Program-made: the position numbers and the translations under genes
Assembly: GCA_019454045.1 (NCBI GenBank)
Contig: SKCR01023420.1
Location: 248,001-312,000 of the forward strand
Length of the DNA stretch: 64,000 nucleotides
Direction of reading: 5' to 3'
From: Zanthoxylum bungeanum
Taxonomy: Eukaryota; Streptophyta; Magnoliopsida; Sapindales; Rutaceae
The notes under the pieces: generated by a model
The model's input: the letters and a program-made list of their open reading frames with translations, nothing else
Told to the model about the DNA's origin: nothing
Database searches by the model: none
Shown here: in pieces, positions 11,124-24,300 of the stretch
How the letters are laid out: every line of letters begins with the position of its first letter
How positions within the stretch are numbered: position 1 is the first letter of the stretch

Positions 11124-12331
11124 TGTTGGGTTCTCTAAGAACGAATCCAAGATCATTAAGCATAAGATATGTGTGAATACGCAAAGAAGTAGCGGAAATA
11201 CTTACATTGAACGGATTGGATGTAGGTGGAAAGTTCAAAACTTTTTGCTTCCTTTGAAGTTGCTCCAAGCTCCTCCAATGTTGAGTGTCAAGCTCAAAGC
11301 TTTGAGAAATGATTCCAAACTCTTGGGAAAGGTTTCCTTATCATCTTTGTATGGGTTCGCAAACACATTCCGGGCCCGGGTTCGTTAATTCCGAATTAAC
11401 GAATTTTCCGTTGCGACGTAATTCAATCAAATTTAATTAAATAATTATGCCTAGCAAAATTACCATTTAAAGTCACTTGCGAATTAATTCTAAATTAATT
11501 CGTTCGCCCGAATTAAAATCCAATTTTAATTCCGTTATGAAATTTAATTTCATTCAATATATCGAATATATTATTTTATCGATTAATTCCGAATTAATCG
11601 TTCTCTCTCTATTAATTGAATTTTATCCCAGATAAAATCTTTCCGCAATTAATCATAGATTAATTTTCTCTCTCTTATAATTAATCCCAGATTAATTATG
11701 TTCAAGTCGTACGTCATCGGTGAATCTTCGGGAAGTGACCCATGAGATCCTTGGATATATTGGCAGTAAATCCGGTTATCGGACTATCCGAATACGTGCG
11801 TACCCCGTACCACGTTTTTACCGATTTACAAGACATAGTTGGCTTCTAGCAAAACACCATGCCTACCTAATTCTCCAGAAATATTATTTGAGGAATATAT
11901 AATCTATGTCAGGTGTAGTATACGTAGTATTGCGTATTACGATCCAGTATCGATATCACATGCTAGGCCTAGGGCTGGAATTGTTTATGCCCCGCATGAA
12001 GCATATATCAGATCTCTGGTAACTAGTCTCTATAATTGAATAATCATGACCTAGTCATATTATCCCGATGACTACAATACTTAAGAATACTAGTTCCGTA
12101 TCATGTGTGATCATCATCTCCAAATGACAGGAGTGATACTTCCATCTTGATATCACACCCAATACACTACGATTCTCAGTATACCCAGAAGAGGCGAACA
12201 CAGAACCTGTTAAAGCCTCGGACGACCAAAACCAAAGTATACTGATTGTCGCAAGTATTAGCGATGCAAGTCTCAGGTTAAGACCAAATACACCTACCCT
12301 GATTTGAATTCCCATAGACGCATATCCATAC
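11124..12331 (-). repeat. 5' LTR of A, part 1 (cut by B)
   Basis: It matches 3224-5188 closely: the first 200 bp differ at only a few bases. It then lacks a block of about 350 bp at position 11350, which removes the TATA and GTGCTAGCAC region. The ladder at 11383-11699 is intact. At 12331 it is interrupted by B, with TSD catac, and resumes at 34592. Without its TATA segment this LTR is probably promoter-dead. Confidence 0.9.
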
Positions 12332-14352
12332 TGTTGGAGTCCTCTAAGGGTCCCAAGATCATAGATTAAGCATGAAACAATATGAATACACATGTAGAAC
12401 GAACTGCTCTCCCTTGCTCGGCAGTGGGCTGCGTAAATGGTGGACTGCTCGGCAGTGGGTGGATCTCCTCCTCCAAGAATCGGCCATTGATATCCTTTGA
12501 AGCTCCAAGCTTCAACAATGGATTCCAAGCTCACGCATACACTGCCCTAACACCTTGGTATGCCTCCTAGAGTGTGCTAGCACCTTGATCTTGCAACAAA
12601 ATCAAGTCTTTCTCCTCTTGGACTCATGGTTTTTGCTACAAAACCAGTGAAGAAACATGAAGAATAAGAGAGGAAAGAGCAGAGAGTTTTGGCTCCAAAA
12701 GCCTAATACCGAAAATGAAGAGAGAGAGAATGAGTCATAGGAAAAAAAAATTGTAACAGGTTTATATAATTTCCAAAATATAATAAATCATTTACTTTTT
12801 TTTTCAATTTCTAAAATCAAACATTAAATGCTTTAAGTCCTCTCACATCAACTCACATCAATCTCTCAAATGTCACATCACTCAAAGTGACATGTGATTT
12901 GACGCTTGATGTGACTAATGATTTGAATCTTGATTTGACTTCCGTGCCGCACTCGAATTCGAAATGCGAATGCGCTCGCAAATAATCACGGGCTCGGGTT
13001 CGCTAATTCTAAATTAACGAATTATCTGTTGCGTCGTAATTAAATGATTTCGCCTAGCGAAATCACTATTCACATCGCTAACGAATTAATTCTAAATTAA
13101 TTCGTTCGCCCGAATTAAAATCTAATTTTAATTCCGTGTCGAAATCTAATTTCTTATAATATATCAAATATATTATTTTATCGATTAATTCCAAATTAAT
13201 CGTTCTCTCTCTTTAATTGATATTTTATCCCAGATAAAATCTTTCCGCAATTAATCATAGATTAATTTTCTCTCTCTTATAATTAATCCCAGATTAATTA
13301 AAGTACGAGTCATACGTCATCGGTGAATCTTCGGGGAGCCCGACCCATGAGATCTCCGGATATGTTGGCAGTAAATCGGGTCGTCGGACTATCCGAACAC
13401 GTAAGTACGTCGTACTACGTTTACACCGATTCACAAGACAAGGTTGGCTTCTAGCAAAGCGCCATGCCTACCCAATTCTCCAGAAACATGCTTATAAGAA
13501 TAAACGATCTATATGAGGCGTAGTATACGTGGTATTGTGTATTTGATCCAGTATCAGATGATCACATACTAGGCCTGGGGCTGGAATTGCGTCTGCCCCG
13601 TACGAAGCACATGTCAGATGTCTGGTAACTAGTCTCTATATCGGATAACTATGACCTAGTCATATATTCCCGATGACTGCAGTACTTAAAAGAACCAGTA
13701 TCGTATCCTTCGTGACCATCATCTCCATATGACTGGAGTGACACTTCCGTCTTGACATCACACCCAACACACTACGATTCTCAATATACCCAGCATTGGC
13801 GTACACAGAACCGGTTAAAGCCCTGGACGACCTCAACCAAAGTATATTGATTGTCGCAAGTATTAGCGGTGCAAGTCTCAGGTTACCACCACCCCTGCCA
13901 TATCTACTGATTTCAGATTTTCATAGACACATAGTCATACTACGAATGGAATTCCGAGGGGGTCTATCCAGAGCGAAGCTGTTTCCCGTACCATCGGTAA
14001 AACACAACCTCCTATTACACTTGCATGAGTATCCTATACCCAAATATATGAGAACTATGTTGTTGTGCCCTCATAACGCACACAAGTGTAATACTAGTCT
14101 TTTACGTATTTATCGATGTCCAATCTCGATAATACTCTGACTAGGGATATTAATGATTTATCCTTTGCGGACTGATACTGTCTCATATCATTCTCAGTTC
14201 AGGAATAAATCATATGGACCTCCTATCATTTATATATCTAGGTGATCTAATCACAAATGATAAGAGTGCAATCTCTTTGTCACATAGTTAATTTGTACAA
14301 CAACACAATGATCTGTACAAATAGTGACGCTATGGGTCATAATTATCCAACA
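12332..14352 (-). repeat. 3' LTR of B
   Basis: The LTR is 2021 bp. Minus-strand TATATAAAC (12760-12768) is the likely TATA box, and GTGCTAGCAC is at 12574-12583. The ladder is 13001-13300. Compared with the 5' copy at 32092 it lacks about 53 bp near 12395 and has no MITE. A 114-codon + strand frame (13796-14140), antisense to the LTR, recurs in the other LTR copies. Confidence 0.92.
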
Positions 14353-16891
14353 ATCTCCCACTTGGCCTATAGCCAGTCACTCGAGTGTCTTCCACCCGAA
14401 CTATACACGGTTGGCTCAAATTGCTGAGAAAAGGTTTTCGTCAGTGGATTTTCATGATTATCGTCTAATGCAATTTATTCGATCATCACATCGCCACGAT
14501 GTATGATCCGAACGAATCAGATGAATATCGAAGTATTTATCTGGATCATTGATGAGACCATTAATTATTTAGCCTGTGCTCGAGCCTAGCTCAGCTGCTA
14601 ACAGAATTATTTCAAATATAATTATATTTGTTTATAGACCCAGAAGGCTTCTATTACCGCCTCAGCTGTAGTAATTAACCCGAATTTGTTGTTTATTTGG
14701 TAACAGTATCTTGCTTGGAAGATTTCCAGCTCACTGTACCGTTATTCTACTGTTGTATAGTACCTTTGTTACGACTTATAGTCATTATCATGAAAGCCAA
14801 GCTTTCACCGATTATATTATGGGAATATCATTTCCAAGAAATGATATATCATCATTAATCAGGACATTCACTGTCAGTGCGCTCCCACTAACCTCCTTAT
14901 ATACACAAAAATTATTTTCGTTTTGAATTAAATCATAAACTATTATGATTACATCAAAACGACAATTCCAAGAACATATGCTTGCTTCAATCCAAACATG
15001 GATCGATTAACCTGCAAACCTTGTTTGCTAGTTTTAGTATGACAAAATCGTCAGGATGTTTTAAACATCCTCCAAAAGGTTTCCTTTTCAGGAAAGCGAT
15101 TTTACCGTTCTGCTGACATATTTCATAAATGAAACATGCAGCAGTTGCAAGCATTGTCCAAATGGATTTACCATGGCATCAAGTAAAAGGTTGAATCGTA
15201 ATCAACACAATGTTGATAACGATACCCTTCCGCTAAAAGCCTAGCTTTATACGTTGGTATGTTGCCTTCCATGTATGTCTTCCTTAAAGACTTATAAAGT
15301 ACCAGTAGGCACAATGCCTTGCGATACATAAACTAGTATCCAAACTTGTTGACATACATGGAATCCATTTCGGACTCATGACACTTTGTCATAATTGGGA
15401 GTCGATACCTTGTATCACTTCCTCATACGTAGTCAGTTGGTATACCTCAAAAGATTGACATCTTTATGTGGTGAGATCAGAAACCATACCCCAGGTTGTT
15501 TTTTGAATCTCTCCGACTCACGCGGTTCTTGTGTATTCGAAGATTAATGGTAATAGTTACATCCTTGATGAACTATTTGTGTTCCATTAAGGATTCGGTG
15601 CCTGGAATAGTATTACTCCGATTTTTCATCCAGTTTTACTATCATCCCACTTACCACTACATATGGGTATTCCTCTCAAGAAAACCGCATGGTGAGCAAC
15701 AATCCAATTGTTCTCAAGTGAGTTGTATAAGTACAATACTTTGGTATCCCTAGGATATCCTACAATTGGCACTTATCCAATTTGGGTTTTAGTTTGATAT
15801 CATCCAAACATATGCCTAGCATTCCCAAATTTAACAGGAATGTGAAACCCGGTTTCTTTCCCGTTCATATCTAATATGTTATCTGTCAAACAGATTTTAA
15901 TGGAACCTTATTCTAAATAAGTTCTGCACTGTTTATGCGTATCCGTTGAAGGAAATGGTAGCTCAGAGCGACTCATGATTAACCTAATCATGTTTAACAA
16001 AATTCGGTTACTCGGTTCGGACACACCGTCAAATTGACATGTTCTGGGAGGAGTCCTCTTTTGAAAGAATACTTTACTCTTTCAAGTATTTTTAGAAACT
16101 TATTGCTTAAGTAATTTCCATTACGATCTAACCGTAACGGTTTACTACTATAACCGATCTGTTTGTCTATTTCGTGTCGAAACTATAAAAGTTTCCGATT
16201 TATGTTCTTCAAAAGAAACACATAACCATTACGCGATGCCACATCCCTATAGGTCACGAAACATCCACATTTAGCCTAGCTAGACATGGGCCCACTAACT
16301 TCACTATGAATTAGGGCTTACAGATCGGTGGCATTTACACTTTTACCAAGTAAATTGTGTTTTAGGCACTTTGCCCGATAAACTAGATTCGTAGACTTTA
16401 TTTGATTGGAATCAAATATTTCCTAGTACCCACTCTTCAAAAGTACGGATATACGAGTCTTGTTTAATGTGTCCCAGACAACATTGACACTTTTAAGTTT
16501 CTCCCTGATCAAATCAGTTCGAGCTATTTGTTTATCATGATATACGTGTGAGATTTATTTAAATTCTAAATATAAATTCTGTTGTTCACATCTAATGTGT
16601 TTATCTTAATATCATCTTTATATAATAAAACACTTTAGTGTTCTAAAATATAAAGGTTCAATCTGCAACGGATTAAACACTGATATAAAGATAATGTTCC
16701 TAGTCAAACTAGTTACATTAAAACAGTTTCCTAATTTACGTAAATACCCAAAGGGTAGTTCCTAAACTTAGGTATCTACTGTCAAAACAGCGACTTTCAT
16801 CCCGTTTCCGATTCGCAGATTAATCTCTATTGAAGTCAGTATCATGTTCAAAACAGATTTTAAACATCAATACATATTTATGTACCACACT
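14353..16891 (-). pseudogene. Copia pol of B, 3' part (RNase H, RT, integrase, start of protease)
   Basis: PPT AAGTGGGAGAT (minus) is at 14353-14363. The rest is collinear with 5200-7990 of A, with 'cgtcaggatgtttt' RT landmarks near 15050 and integrase landmarks near 16280. No long open frame survives. Relative to G (19380-19720), the RNase H/RT part near 14780 lacks a block of several hundred bases. The protease region is cut at 16891 by G. Confidence 0.75.
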
Positions 16892-19004
16892 TGTTGGTAA
16901 AAATCTTGGTCCCAAGATCAAACAAGCAATGAAAATAATGCGTGAATACACCAACGGAGATAGCCGAATACTCACATCGATCGGTTGAGTCGATTTGAAG
17001 ACGAATGAAGCCCAAAAACGCACTGCCCTTCACGCCAAACTGCTGGCAGTCCACTGTCTCCATATTTTTGTTTTGAGCTGAGAAAACGGAGCTCCGAGCT
17101 TCGTCGAACGGATCCCGGCTCATGGGTGAACCTCCCTACCACCTTCGCAAGACTCGTAAGTGTGCTAGCACTTGAATTTTCACCATGATAACCCACTCTT
17201 GCTTCCCTTAAAGCTCACGTTTTTCTGGTTCAAAACCAGTGAAGAAATGTTTCTGGTTTGCGTGAGAGGAAGAGAGAATAATGGTGAGAGAGAGATGAAA
17301 ATTGTGTTAAGTTATATCAAAAGTTGTAAATCATTTTGTTTATATATTTTCCAAAAATATTAAATGATTTACCAATTAATTTAACTTTCAAAAGGTCAAA
17401 TAAATTGAATGTAATAAGCTTGAGTGTTCCACACTCCAATATCAATGTCCATCAAGTCATATCAACTTTAATAAAGTGACATGTTGAGTGTCTTTCACTC
17501 AATCCATTAATCAAATCAATCAATCACTCAAAGTGACTTTTGATTTGACGCTTGATGTGACGATTGATTTGACGCTTGATGTGACTTGCGTCGCCGCACT
17601 CGAATTCGAAATACGAATGCGCTCGCAATCACACTCGGGCTCGGGTTCGTTAATTCCAAATTAACGATTTTTCCGTCGCGTCGTAATTAGATGATTACGC
17701 CTAGCGAATTCACTATTCACGTCGCTAACGAATTAATTCTAAATTAATTCGTTCGCCCGAATTAAAATCTAATTTTAATTCCGCGTCGAAATCTAATTTC
17801 GTTTAATATATCGAATATATTAATTTCAATCGATTAATTCCAAATTAATCGTTATCTCTCTCTTTACGATATTTTATCCTAGATAAAATATCTCGGTAAT
17901 TAATCCTAGATTAATTTTCTCTCTCTTCTATTATAATCCCAGATTATTCAAGAGTGCGAGTTGTGCGTCATCGGTGGATTATCGGGAAGCGACCCATGAG
18001 ATCTCCGGATATATTGGCAGTAAATATGGTCGTCGGAGTATCCGAATCACGTACGTACCAAGTACTACGTTCTACCGATTTACGAGACAAGGTCGACTCC
18101 TAGCAAAGCACCAAGTCTACCAAATTCTCCGGACATATCCATTTAAGAATATTAAGATCTGTATCAAGCGTAGTATACGATTGTATTGTGCATATCGGTC
18201 CAGTATCGGATAGTCACGTGCTAGGCCTGGGGCTGGATAAGTGTCTGCCCCGTACGAAGCACATGTCGGATGTCTGGTAACTAGTCTCTATAATCGGATA
18301 TACATGACCTTGTCATAATATCCCGATGGCGGCACAGCACTTAAGAGCACTAATACCGTATCCTGCGTGACATCATCTCCAATATGACTGGAGTGATACT
18401 TCCGTCTTGACATCACATCCAATACACTACGAACCTCTGATAAACCTAGAAGTGGTGTACGCAGAACCGGTTAAAGCCCTGTACCACCAAGACCAAAGTC
18501 TATCGATTATCGTAAGTATTAGCGATGTAAGTCTCAGGTTAAGACCATACACACCTACCCTGATTTCGGCCTCCCATAGACACATAGTTATAATACCAAT
18601 GGGATTCCGAGGGGTCTATCGAGAGCGAAGCTGTTTCTCGTACCATCGGTGAAACACGACCTCCTATCGCACTTGCATAAGTCTCCCACACTTATATATA
18701 TGAGAACTATGCCGTTGTGCCCTCACAACGCGCACAAGTGCAATACTAGCCTATTCCGCATTATCGATGTCCAGTCTCGATAATACTCTGGCTAGGGATA
18801 TTTAATGATTAATCCTTCATGGACTGATACTGTCTCATATCATCTCAATCCAGGAACTAATCATATGGACCTCTCTTCATTTATACATTTATGGTGATCT
18901 AATCACTAATGATGAGAGTGCAATTTCCTTGTCATATAGTTAATTTGCTACAACAACACAATGATCTGTGCAAATAGTGACGCTATGGGTCATTTTGTTC
19001 AACA
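16892..19004 (-). repeat. 3' LTR of G
   Basis: TATA box TATATAAAC on the minus strand is at 17338-17346, GTGCTAGCAC at 17162-17171 and the ladder at 17648-17947. The R/U5 side carries a private segment near 17015-17060 ('cactgcccttcacg') not found in A. The LTR end reads gttcaaca, with one change from the gtccaaca of its partner. Confidence 0.93.
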
Positions 19005-20229
19005 ATCTCCCACTTGGCACATAGCCAGTCACTCAAGTGTCCCACACCCGAACTATGTACGGTTCACTTAAATTGCTGAGGAAAGGTTTTCGTCAGCGGA
19101 TTTGTTTAATTATCGTCTGACGCGATTTACACGATCATCACATCGCCACGATGTATGATCCGAACGAATCAGATGATATAGAAGTATATATGTGGATCGT
19201 CGATGAGACCTTTAATTCCTTTGCCTGTGCTGACGCCTAGCTCAGCCCTAACAGAACTATATCTAATCTAATTAGATTTATTTTCGACCCAAATTGCTTC
19301 TATTGCTGCCTCAGCTGCAGCAATAATCCGCATTTGTTGTTTATTCGGCAACATTTATCTTGCTCGGAAGATTCCAGCTCACTGTCCCGTTATGCAAACT
19401 TTATAGTACCGTAGTATTTAATTGTTTGGAAACTTGCAGCAGTGATCCCAGTCACTTCAAGTTCTCCTTCTCCATAGTTTAAGACAACATCTTTAGTTCT
19501 CTAAGAAACTAACAGATGTTCTTAACTTCAATCCAGTGACTATCACTTGGATTGACTCGATTGTGACTCCATATGCTCGAAGCGTATGAGACACCAATAC
19601 AAGTACATTTTAAATGTACAATTTCCCAGAGAGTGTTAACAACTCCAAATCTATCCCAGTAGATCTTTATTCCTTGAATAAAGGTTGTTACTCCCCAGAA
19701 TTCTACGGAGAATTTCTATTGAAAGAATATCTATGAAAGCCAAGCTTTTACCAATTGTTTTATAGGAATTTCACTGTCAGTGCGCTCCCACTAACCTCCT
19801 TATATACACAAGAATCATTTCATTTTGAATTAAATCATAAACCATTATGATTACATCAAAAAGTCAGTTCCAAGAACCTTATGCTTGCTTCAATCCAAAC
19901 ATGGATCGAATAACCCGCAAACCTTGTTTGTCGGTTATACAAAATCGTCAGGATGTTGTAACATCCTCCAAAAGGTTTCCTTTTAAGGAAAGCGATTTTG
20001 ATCTGTAACTAACACATTTCATGAATGAAATACGCAGTTATCAACAAGCATCTTCAAAATGGATTTACCATGGCAACAGGTAAAAGGTTGAACCGTTATT
20101 AACACAATGTTGATAACGATACCTTTCCGTCAAAGCCCAGTTTTGTACGTCGGTATGTTGCCTTCCATGTATGTCTTCCTTGAAGACATTAATGTACCAA
20201 TAGGCACAATGCTTTGTGTTACAACAATT
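19005..20229 (-). pseudogene. Copia pol of G, 3' part (RNase H and part of RT)
   Basis: PPT AAGTGGGAGAT (minus) abuts the LTR. RNase H remnants lie near 19230-19400, and RT remnants near 19740-20180 include the 'aatcgtcaggatgtt' block. There are no open frames longer than about 60 codons apart from a 102-codon minus-strand frame running into H, which is a chimera. The stretch is collinear with A. H interrupts it after TSD caatt at 20225-20229. Confidence 0.75.
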
Positions 20230-22175
20230 TGTTGGTTTCTATTACCAAGCCCCAAGATCAACAAGAACAAGCAAAATATATAAATACATGAATGAATTAA
20301 TTGAAGTATGGCGGAATCATACTCACAATACTTGAAAATGGATGCTAAGATGATGCGAAATTCCTCCCTTGTGCAGTGAAGCTCTTGGCCAAGAAGAAAA
20401 GAGGGACTCCAAGTCGAGTTTGATCCTTCCAAGCTCAAGGATTAGTTTCCCATATCACCTATGTATGATCCCTTGAAGGTGCTAGCCTTTGTTGTGATTT
20501 TGAATGCACAACTTCTTCAAATCTTGCCACAAAAATTGAAGAAATGCAGAGCCCAAAACTACATGTAGTTTCGGCAATGTGAGAGAGAGGAGAGTTGAAT
20601 GATTTTTGTTACAAAAAATCAATTTATATTTATGCCATAATATTTATTAAATTAATAATAAACTTATGACACAAATCATGCAATGGCTTAGAGTGTCAAA
20701 CACTCAATTTCCATGCAAAACCATTGAGTGCATTGTACACTATCTCCATGCAATGCATTAGAGTTAAATAATGCATAATATGACATGTGTCATGTGGGCC
20801 CCACACGTTTCCAAATGAAAGTGGGCCCACGTGCACTTACGCGTTCGGGTTCGATATTTCCGAAATACCGAACTTACATCGCGACGTTAATTAAATCGAA
20901 TTTAAATAAATAATTGTGCCTAGCGAAATTATTATTTAAGTCGCTAACGAATTAATTCTAAATTAACTCGTTTGCCCGAATTAAAATCTAATTTTAATTT
21001 CGCGTCGAAATCGAATTTCGATTATTATATCGAATATAATAATTTTACGATTAATTCCAAATTAATCGTTCTCTCTCTATGTATAGTACTTTATCTAAGA
21101 TAAAGTCTCTCCGTAATTAATCCAAGATTAATCGAGTTTGAATCATACGTCATTGGTGAATCTTCGGGAAGCGACCCAAGAGATCTCCGGATATGTTGGC
21201 AGTAAATACGGTCGTCGGATAATCCGAACACGTACGTACCTCGTACTACGTTTTTACCGATTCACAAGACAAGGTTGGCTTCTAGCAAAGCGCCATGCCT
21301 ACTCAATTCTCCAGAAATATTCTTATAGGAATATAAGATCTATATCAAGCGTAGTATACCGTAGTATTGCGTATATCGAACCAGTATCGGATGATCACAT
21401 GTAAGGCCTGGGGCTGGAAATGTGTCTGCCCCGTACGAACATATATCGGACATCAAGCAACTAGTCTCTTTAAATCGGACAATCCTGACCTGGTCATATT
21501 GTCCCGACGGTTGCAACTTTTATAGAGTACTAGTTTTGTGTCCTGCGTGATCATCACCTCCATATGTCTGAAGTGATACTTCCATCTCGACATCACATCC
21601 AGTACACTACGATTCTCGATAAACCCAGAAGAGGTGTACACAGAACCGGTTAAGGTCCCCAACCACCAAAACCAAAGTTTACCGATTGTCGCAAGTACTA
21701 GCGATGTAAGTCTCAGGTTAAGACCATATACACCTACCCTGATACGGCCTCCCATAGACACGCAGACATACTACCAATGGGATTCCGCGGGGTCTATCCA
21801 GAGCGGAGCTGTTTTCCGTACCATCGGTAAAACACAACCTCTATCGCACTTGCATAAGTATCCAATACTTAAATATATGAGAACTATGCCGTTGTGCCCT
21901 CACAACGTGCACAAGCAATACTAGTCTATTCCGCATTATCGATGTCCGATCTCGATAATACTCCGACTAGGGATATTTAATAATTAAACCTTTATTGATT
22001 GATACTGTCTCATATTATCTCAATCCGGTATTAATCATATGGACTTTCACCATTTATATATCAAAGTAAATAATATTACAAAACGGAAAAAGGCAATTCA
22101 TTATCACAAGTTAATTTTGTACAATAATACAATATCATTTACAAACAGTGACGCTATGGGACATAATGTCTAACA
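20230..22175 (-). mobile_element. Solo LTR H
   Basis: A single 1946-bp LTR, from TGTTGGT to tctaaca, is flanked by TSD caatt (20225-20229 and 22176-22180), with no internal sequence. This is the expected product of recombination between the two LTRs of one element. Its ladder is at 20850-21134 with several arm changes relative to the other copies. The R/U5 part is the most different among the subfamilies. Palindrome variant GTGCTAGCCT is at 20479-20488. Conserved frames at 21138-21404 (+) and 21453-21761 (-) match those of the other LTRs. Confidence 0.93.
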
Positions 22176-22180
22176 CAATT

Positions 22181-23800
22181 AGTATCCAAAATAGTTGTTA
22201 TACATGGAATCCATTTCGGACTCATGGCACTTTGCCATAATAGAGAGTCGATACCTCGTATCACTTCCTCAAAACGTAGTCGGTTGGATATACCTTCATA
22301 AGATTGACATCTTTATGAGGTTAGATCAGAACCCATACCCTAGGTTGTTTTCTGACTCTATCCGATCTACGAATTCTTGTGTATTTGAAGATTAATGGTA
22401 TAGGTTCATCATGGATGAACTATTTGTGTTCCATTAAGGACTTCGTGCCTTGAACTGTATTACTCCGATTTTCATCGAGTATCACAATCCTCCCACTGAC
22501 CACTGCATATCGGTATTCCTCTCAGAAAACCGCATGGTGAGCAACAATCATATTGTTCTCATGTGAGATTTATAAGTACAATACTCAAGGTTTCCCTTAG
22601 GATAACCTATATAGGCACTGTTCGAATTGGGTCTTTCAGTTTGGTATCATCCAAACGTTATGCCTGGCATATCCAAATTATCAGGAATGAGAAACCTGGT
22701 TTCTTCCCTGTTCTTATCCTTTATGACATCTGTCAAACAGATTTATATGGAACCTTATTCTAAATAAGTTTTGCACTGTTAATACATATCCTATTGAAGG
22801 AAACAGTAGCTCAGAGCGACTCGTGATAAAATTTATCATGTCCAACAAAATTCGGTTTTAGTTCGGACACACCGTCTAACTGACGTGTCTCGGGAGGAGT
22901 CCTCATTTGAAAGAATACCGTACTCTTTCATGTACATATGAAACTTACTGCTTAAGTATTTTCCAATACGGTCTTACCGTGACAGTATAATACTATAGCC
23001 GATCTGTTTGTCTATTTCGTGTCGAAACTCTAAAGGTTTTCGATTTGTGTTCTTCAAAAGAAACACATAACCATAACGTGATGCCACATCCGTTAAGGTC
23101 ACGAAATATTCATGTTCACATCTAGCTTAGCTAGATATGGGCCCACTTACTTCACCATGAATAGGGCTAATAGATCGGTGGCCCTTATACTATTACCAAG
23201 TACTAGTATTTTAGGTACTTTACCTAATAAACTAGATTCGCAGACCTTATTTGAATAGTCAAATCAGTCCTAGTACCCACTCTTCAAAAGTGTGGATATA
23301 CGAGTCTCGTTTAATTGTGTCCTAGACAACAATGCCACAAATAAGTCTCTATTGATCAAATCAATTTGAGCTATTTATTTGTCATTTTATATGTTTGAGA
23401 TTTTATTTATATTCAAAATATAAATTCAGTTATTTACATCTAATGTATTTATCTCAGTATCATCTTTATATAATGAAACACTTAGTGTTCTAGAATATAA
23501 AGGTTTTATCCGCATCGGATTAAACATTGATATAGAGATAATGTCTCTAGTAAAACTAGTTACATAAAAACATTTCCTAATTTAAGTACACCCTAAGGGT
23601 AGTTCTTAAACTTAGGTATCTACGGTCGAAACAGCGACTTTCGTCCCGTTTCCGATTAGCAGAGAAATCTCGGCTTGAAGTCAGTATCCAGCTCATAGCG
23701 GATTCTGAACATCAATACATATATATTATGTACCACACTAAGTATTTAAAATCCAATTTCAATACTAGAAGTGAACATAACTTTGACAAATATTTTTAAA
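22181..23800 (-). pseudogene. Copia pol of G, 5' part (RT start, integrase, protease)
   Basis: It continues from 20229. RT start landmarks ('tggaatccatttcgga', an SEVDSM-like stretch) lie near 22205. Integrase is at about 22640-23170, with the 'atatgggcccac' block equivalent to CGPM near 23133. The protease region is near 23640-23790. Heavily decayed. Confidence 0.75.
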
Positions 23801-24300
23801 GTTAGAGCCTCGCCCTTTCTTTAATTCCTTCGTGTCTTCCATATCCAAATGGTAGTCACTTTGGGATATGTCAATTATCTTTTCAATATTTCACAAACCT
23901 TTGGCCAAGCCTTGGGTTTCGGAATATCGAAATGATGTGCACCTTGTGCAACTCGCCCAATTGCAAACTTTGACTTTTCACCTCTAGAATAGTCAAATCA
24001 ATTCTCTAAGAATTATTAATTACAATTTAATACTTTTAAATCTTAAGATAGATTTATGATAAGTATATTTAATTAAGCACTAAAGTCATCATCACATAAA
24101 TCTTCCAAGATTTTATGCTCTACTATTTTCTTAATTATGGGCTTAGTCCTAATAAGTTATTTTATCAAATAAATTAACCTATTATTTATTCCCAATATGA
24201 AAATTAAATCATTTAAAACATTTAACCCAAGGATTATATATTTTAAATATTCAACCTTTCAATTCTTTCTTGATTTCAATAGTCCAACTATTTAATCAAT
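23801..24300 (-). pseudogene. Copia gag of G, internally deleted
   Basis: This is collinear with A gag at both ends but lacks about 180 bp (junction near 24011-24022), where A has residues around MSEGTFVEH to NQEKTLG. The zinc-knuckle bases are also gone: 'tagtcac' runs directly into 'tttgggatatgtc' near 23857. The gag junction is the same as in B and E. Confidence 0.7.

Noticed and set aside
12055..12534. 159-codon minus-strand frame
   Set aside because: It crosses the A/B insertion boundary at 12331-12332, so it is a chimera of two LTRs.
16820..17196. Three overlapping minus-strand frames at the G LTR end
   Set aside because: They span the LTR edge, or are short frames in R/U5, repeated only because the second LTR repeats them.
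20130..20438. 102-codon minus-strand frame
   Set aside because: It crosses the H/G boundary at 20229-20230.
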